Source: Candidatus Uhrbacteria bacterium (lineage in GTDB: Bacteria > Patescibacteriota > Patescibacteriia > UBA9934 > UBA11717). Taken from it: a stretch of 6,395 nt of DNA. Shown piece by piece: positions 4,943 to 6,395 of the stretch. The notes under the pieces were generated by a model. It searched no databases and was not told where the DNA came from. It worked only from the letters and a program-made list of their open reading frames with translations. The stretch's first letter is position 1. Every line of letters starts with the position of its first letter. The stretch is taken from contig JABIWD010000052.1 of the NCBI GenBank assembly GCA_018701105.1, positions 1 through 6,395 on the forward strand, given 5' to 3'. Made by a program: the position numbers and the translations under genes.

Positions 4943-6226
4943 ATGTTTGAGAAAATCAAAAAAATCTGGACAGTAAAACCGTTGAGAAACAGCATCTTGT
5001 ATGTTCTTCTCATGCTCGCGTTGTTCCGTTTCTTGGCCCACATTCCAGTTCCTGGAATTGATCCAAGTTCGTTGAGAGGTATTTTGGAAGGTAACCAGTT
5101 CCTGGGACTTCTGAACATCTTCTCTGGAGGAACGCTTGAAAGCTTCTCTGTGGTGGCCCTTGGAGTTGCACCATACATTACCAGCTCGATTATTTTCCAG
5201 CTGTTGACGATGGTGATTCCAAAGCTGAAGCAGATGCAGAAAGAAGGTGGAGAAGAGGGACGACGAAAGTTGAACCAGTTGACACGATGGGTGTCGGTTC
5301 CACTTGCGGCAATTCAGGCCTATGGATTCATTGCTCTGATTTCTCAGGGCGGTAGTCACGCAGGAGGCGGATTGCTGCTAACCGGATTCAACCTGTTTAT
5401 GGCGATGCTCGTCATGACAGCTGGAACGGTGTTCCTTATGTGGATTGGAGAATTGATCACAGAGAAGGGAATTGGAAACGGTTTGTCGATCATGATTCTT
5501 GCGGGAATCATCGCGACATACCCTCGGTACTTGCAGCAAAGCATTGTAACGTTTGACGCGAGTCAGACAATGAACATTGTCGTCTTCCTTGTGATGGCGA
5601 TCGTGACCGTGCTAGTTGTGACGCTGATAAACGAAGCTGTGCGAAACGTACCTGTTAACTACGCTCGGCATCACGCGGGAAACCGTTTGACTGCTGGTGT
5701 GAACACTTCGCTGCCTTTGAAGGTTGCGATGGCAGGTGTGATTCCTATCATCTTCGCGATCTCAGTTGTACTGTTCCCAACGATGATAGCTCAGTTCTTC
5801 ATCCAGGCACGTACGGTGTGGGTTGCAAACCTCGCCGAGCAAGTGATCACTTTGTTCCAGAACGGCTGGTTCTATGGTGCGTCGTACTTCGTTCTCGTGT
5901 TTGGATTCACGTACTTCTATACTGGAGTTATTTTCCAGCCAGAAGATATGGCGGAGAACCTACAGAAGCAAGGAGCGTTTATTCCTGGTGTTCGACCAGG
6001 TGCGCCAACTGAGAAGTATCTTGCAACGACTATGAACAAGTTGCTCTTAATCGGAGCTACCTTCCTAGCCGTGATCGCAGTCCTTCCAGTAGCGATGCAG
6101 CCAATAACTGGATCACAGACCCTGGTGGTCGGTGGTACGTCATTGCTGATTATCGTGGCCGTGATTATCGATATAATCAGGCAAACAGAAGCTCAACTCG
6201 TTTCGTACGAGTACGAGCAGTTGTAA
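4943..6226 (+). CDS. secY: Protein translocase subunit SecY
   Basis: SecY forms the protein-conducting channel of the plasma membrane with SecE (and SecG), driven by SecA or by the translating ribosome. The 427-residue product is the usual size and has ten predicted membrane segments, roughly at 15-34, 70-92, 115-135, 148-171, 178-196, 211-231, 259-281, 312-332, 362-384 and 395-413. Family motifs are FLAHIPVPGID (30-40), the plug region NIFSGGTLESF (58-68), GELITEKGIGNGLS (169-182), PVNYARHH (237-244), LPLKVAMAGVIPIIFA (257-272) and the cytoplasmic loop FIPGVRPG (346-353), whose Arg351 matches the functionally critical Arg357 of E. coli. The C-terminus stops at SYEYEQL, about 16 residues shorter than in E. 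coli. The 10-base spacer CCCCACTCCC is the longest in the operon and lacks both a Shine-Dalgarno and the T before ATG seen at the other starts. Confidence 0.98.
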   Translation: MFEKIKKIWTVKPLRNSILYVLLMLALFRFLAHIPVPGIDPSSLRGILEGNQFLGLLNIFSGGTLESFSVVALGVAPYITSSIIFQLLTMVIPKLKQMQKEGGEEGRRKLNQLTRWVSVPLAAIQAYGFIALISQGGSHAGGGLLLTGFNLFMAMLVMTAGTVFLMWIGELITEKGIGNGLSIMILAGIIATYPRYLQQSIVTFDASQTMNIVVFLVMAIVTVLVVTLINEAVRNVPVNYARHHAGNRLTAGVNTSLPLKVAMAGVIPIIFAISVVLFPTMIAQFFIQARTVWVANLAEQVITLFQNGWFYGASYFVLVFGFTYFYTGVIFQPEDMAENLQKQGAFIPGVRPGAPTEKYLATTMNKLLLIGATFLAVIAVLPVAMQPITGSQTLVVGGTSLLIIVAVIIDIIRQTEAQLVSYEYEQL

Positions 6227-6230
6227 ATTG

Positions 6231-6269
6231 AAGACGACCCAGCTCCTCACGAGGGGCGGGGTCGTTTTT
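6231..6269 (+). terminator. Intrinsic (rho-independent) terminator after secY
   Basis: An outer stem pairs ACGACCC (6234-6240) with GGGTCGT (6259-6265). After an A/G mismatch an inner stem pairs GCTCCT (6242-6247) with AGGGGC (6252-6257), with one G-T pair and the loop CACG. The 3' arm runs into TTTTT (6265-6269), and AAG at 6231-6233 can lengthen the stem against these Ts. It begins 4 bases after the secY stop and should end the operon transcript there. The other strand lacks a matching T-run, so it looks one-directional. Confidence 0.92.
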
Positions 6270-6279
6270 GGTTACAGGA

Positions 6280-6308
6280 TTGACGAAAAGGCCTCATGGT
6301 GCTACATT
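6280..6308 (+). promoter_or_regulatory. Predicted sigma70-type promoter with extended -10
   Basis: TTGACG (6280-6285) matches the -35 consensus at five of six positions. After exactly 17 bases TACATT (6303-6308) matches the -10 consensus TATAAT at four of six, and TGC just before it (6300-6302) gives the extended -10 TGn motif. Transcription would start near 6315, about 30 bases before the ATG at 6347. The place, between the terminator and a new gene, supports the call. Confidence 0.75.
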
Positions 6309-6334
6309 TCTTTCGTGGGCACAATGATGTGTCT

Positions 6335-6338
6335 GGAG
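6335..6338 (+). promoter_or_regulatory. Shine-Dalgarno site GGAG for the gene at 6347
   Basis: GGAG lies 8 bases before ATG 6347, within the normal spacing range. It decides between starts: ATGs at 6324 and 6327 share a frame that ends at TGA (6339-6341), while 6347 stays open. This is the only clear Shine-Dalgarno before any start in the window. Confidence 0.65.
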
Positions 6339-6346
6339 TGAAGAAG

Positions 6347-6395
6347 ATGAAGAGGATCTTGCTGGCGGCCATTTTGGGCCTGATGATGACGACTA
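6347..6395 (+). CDS. Start of a probable secreted or membrane protein (cut by window end)
   Basis: Only 16 codons are visible, MKRILLAAILGLMMTT, and the family cannot be recognised. The two basic residues followed by an 11-residue hydrophobic run (ILLAAILGLMM) are what the n- and h-regions of a Sec signal peptide, or a first membrane anchor, look like. No cleavage site or lipobox is reached before the window ends. The gene has its own promoter (6280-6308) and a GGAG site, and a strong terminator separates it from secY, so it is likely expressed independently of the ribosomal operon. It is not adk or map, the genes that often follow secY, neither of which starts with a hydrophobic leader. Confidence 0.6.
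   Translation, partial: MKRILLAAILGLMMTT

Noticed and set aside
4835..5359. 174-codon open frame on the minus strand across rplO and secY
   Set aside because: It is antisense to well-conserved coding sequence, has no recognisable family, and no promoter or ribosome binding site is apparent.
72..6226. Genetic code with UGA as glycine
   Set aside because: All 14 genes run full length with no in-frame TGA although Gly is abundant, so there is no direct sign of recoding; only stop-codon avoidance of TGA is seen.

Overview
This window is one dense ribosomal-protein operon on the + strand (the S10/spc type), followed by the start of a separate transcription unit. The order is rpsC (last 23 codons), rplP, rpmC, rpsQ, rplN, rplX, rplE, rpsZ (zinc-type S14), rpsH, rplF, rplR, rpsE, rplO and secY. 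Gaps between genes are 1 to 10 bases. All 14 reading frames are intact under the standard code.

The likely source is a Patescibacteria/CPR-type bacterium. The best evidence is that rpmD (L30) is missing: rpsE and rplO are 1 base apart where rpmD normally sits. L30 is also absent in cyanobacteria/plastids and chlamydiae, but a zinc-ribbon S14 between L5 and S8, the very short spacers and the Gly/Arg-rich additions to S3 and S5 together fit CPR better. I cannot place it to a phylum. TGA is absent both as a stop and in frame, which makes a relative of the Gracilibacteria/Absconditabacteria/Peregrinibacteria side worth testing, but this is weak evidence.

Region by region: 1-74 is the Arg/Gly tail of S3. 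78-4932 holds twelve ribosomal protein genes (L16, L29, S17, L14, L24, L5, S14, S8, L6, L18, S5, L15). 4943-6226 is SecY, the core of the Sec translocon. A strong intrinsic terminator at 6231-6269 ends the operon directly after secY; adk, map or infA, which often follow, are not there. A good sigma70-like promoter (6280-6308) and a Shine-Dalgarno site then lead into a new gene at 6347 that is cut by the window edge and begins like a secreted or membrane protein.

No unknown defence system, mobile element, CRISPR array or RNA gene is visible. The interest lies in how a common operon is built: a remodelled peptidyl-transferase loop in L16, RNA-binding-like Arg/Gly tails on both S3 and S5 (neighbours at the mRNA entry channel), start sites with no Shine-Dalgarno but an almost invariant T before ATG, stop codons that are mostly TAG and never TGA, and frequent use of the normally rare Arg codon CGA.
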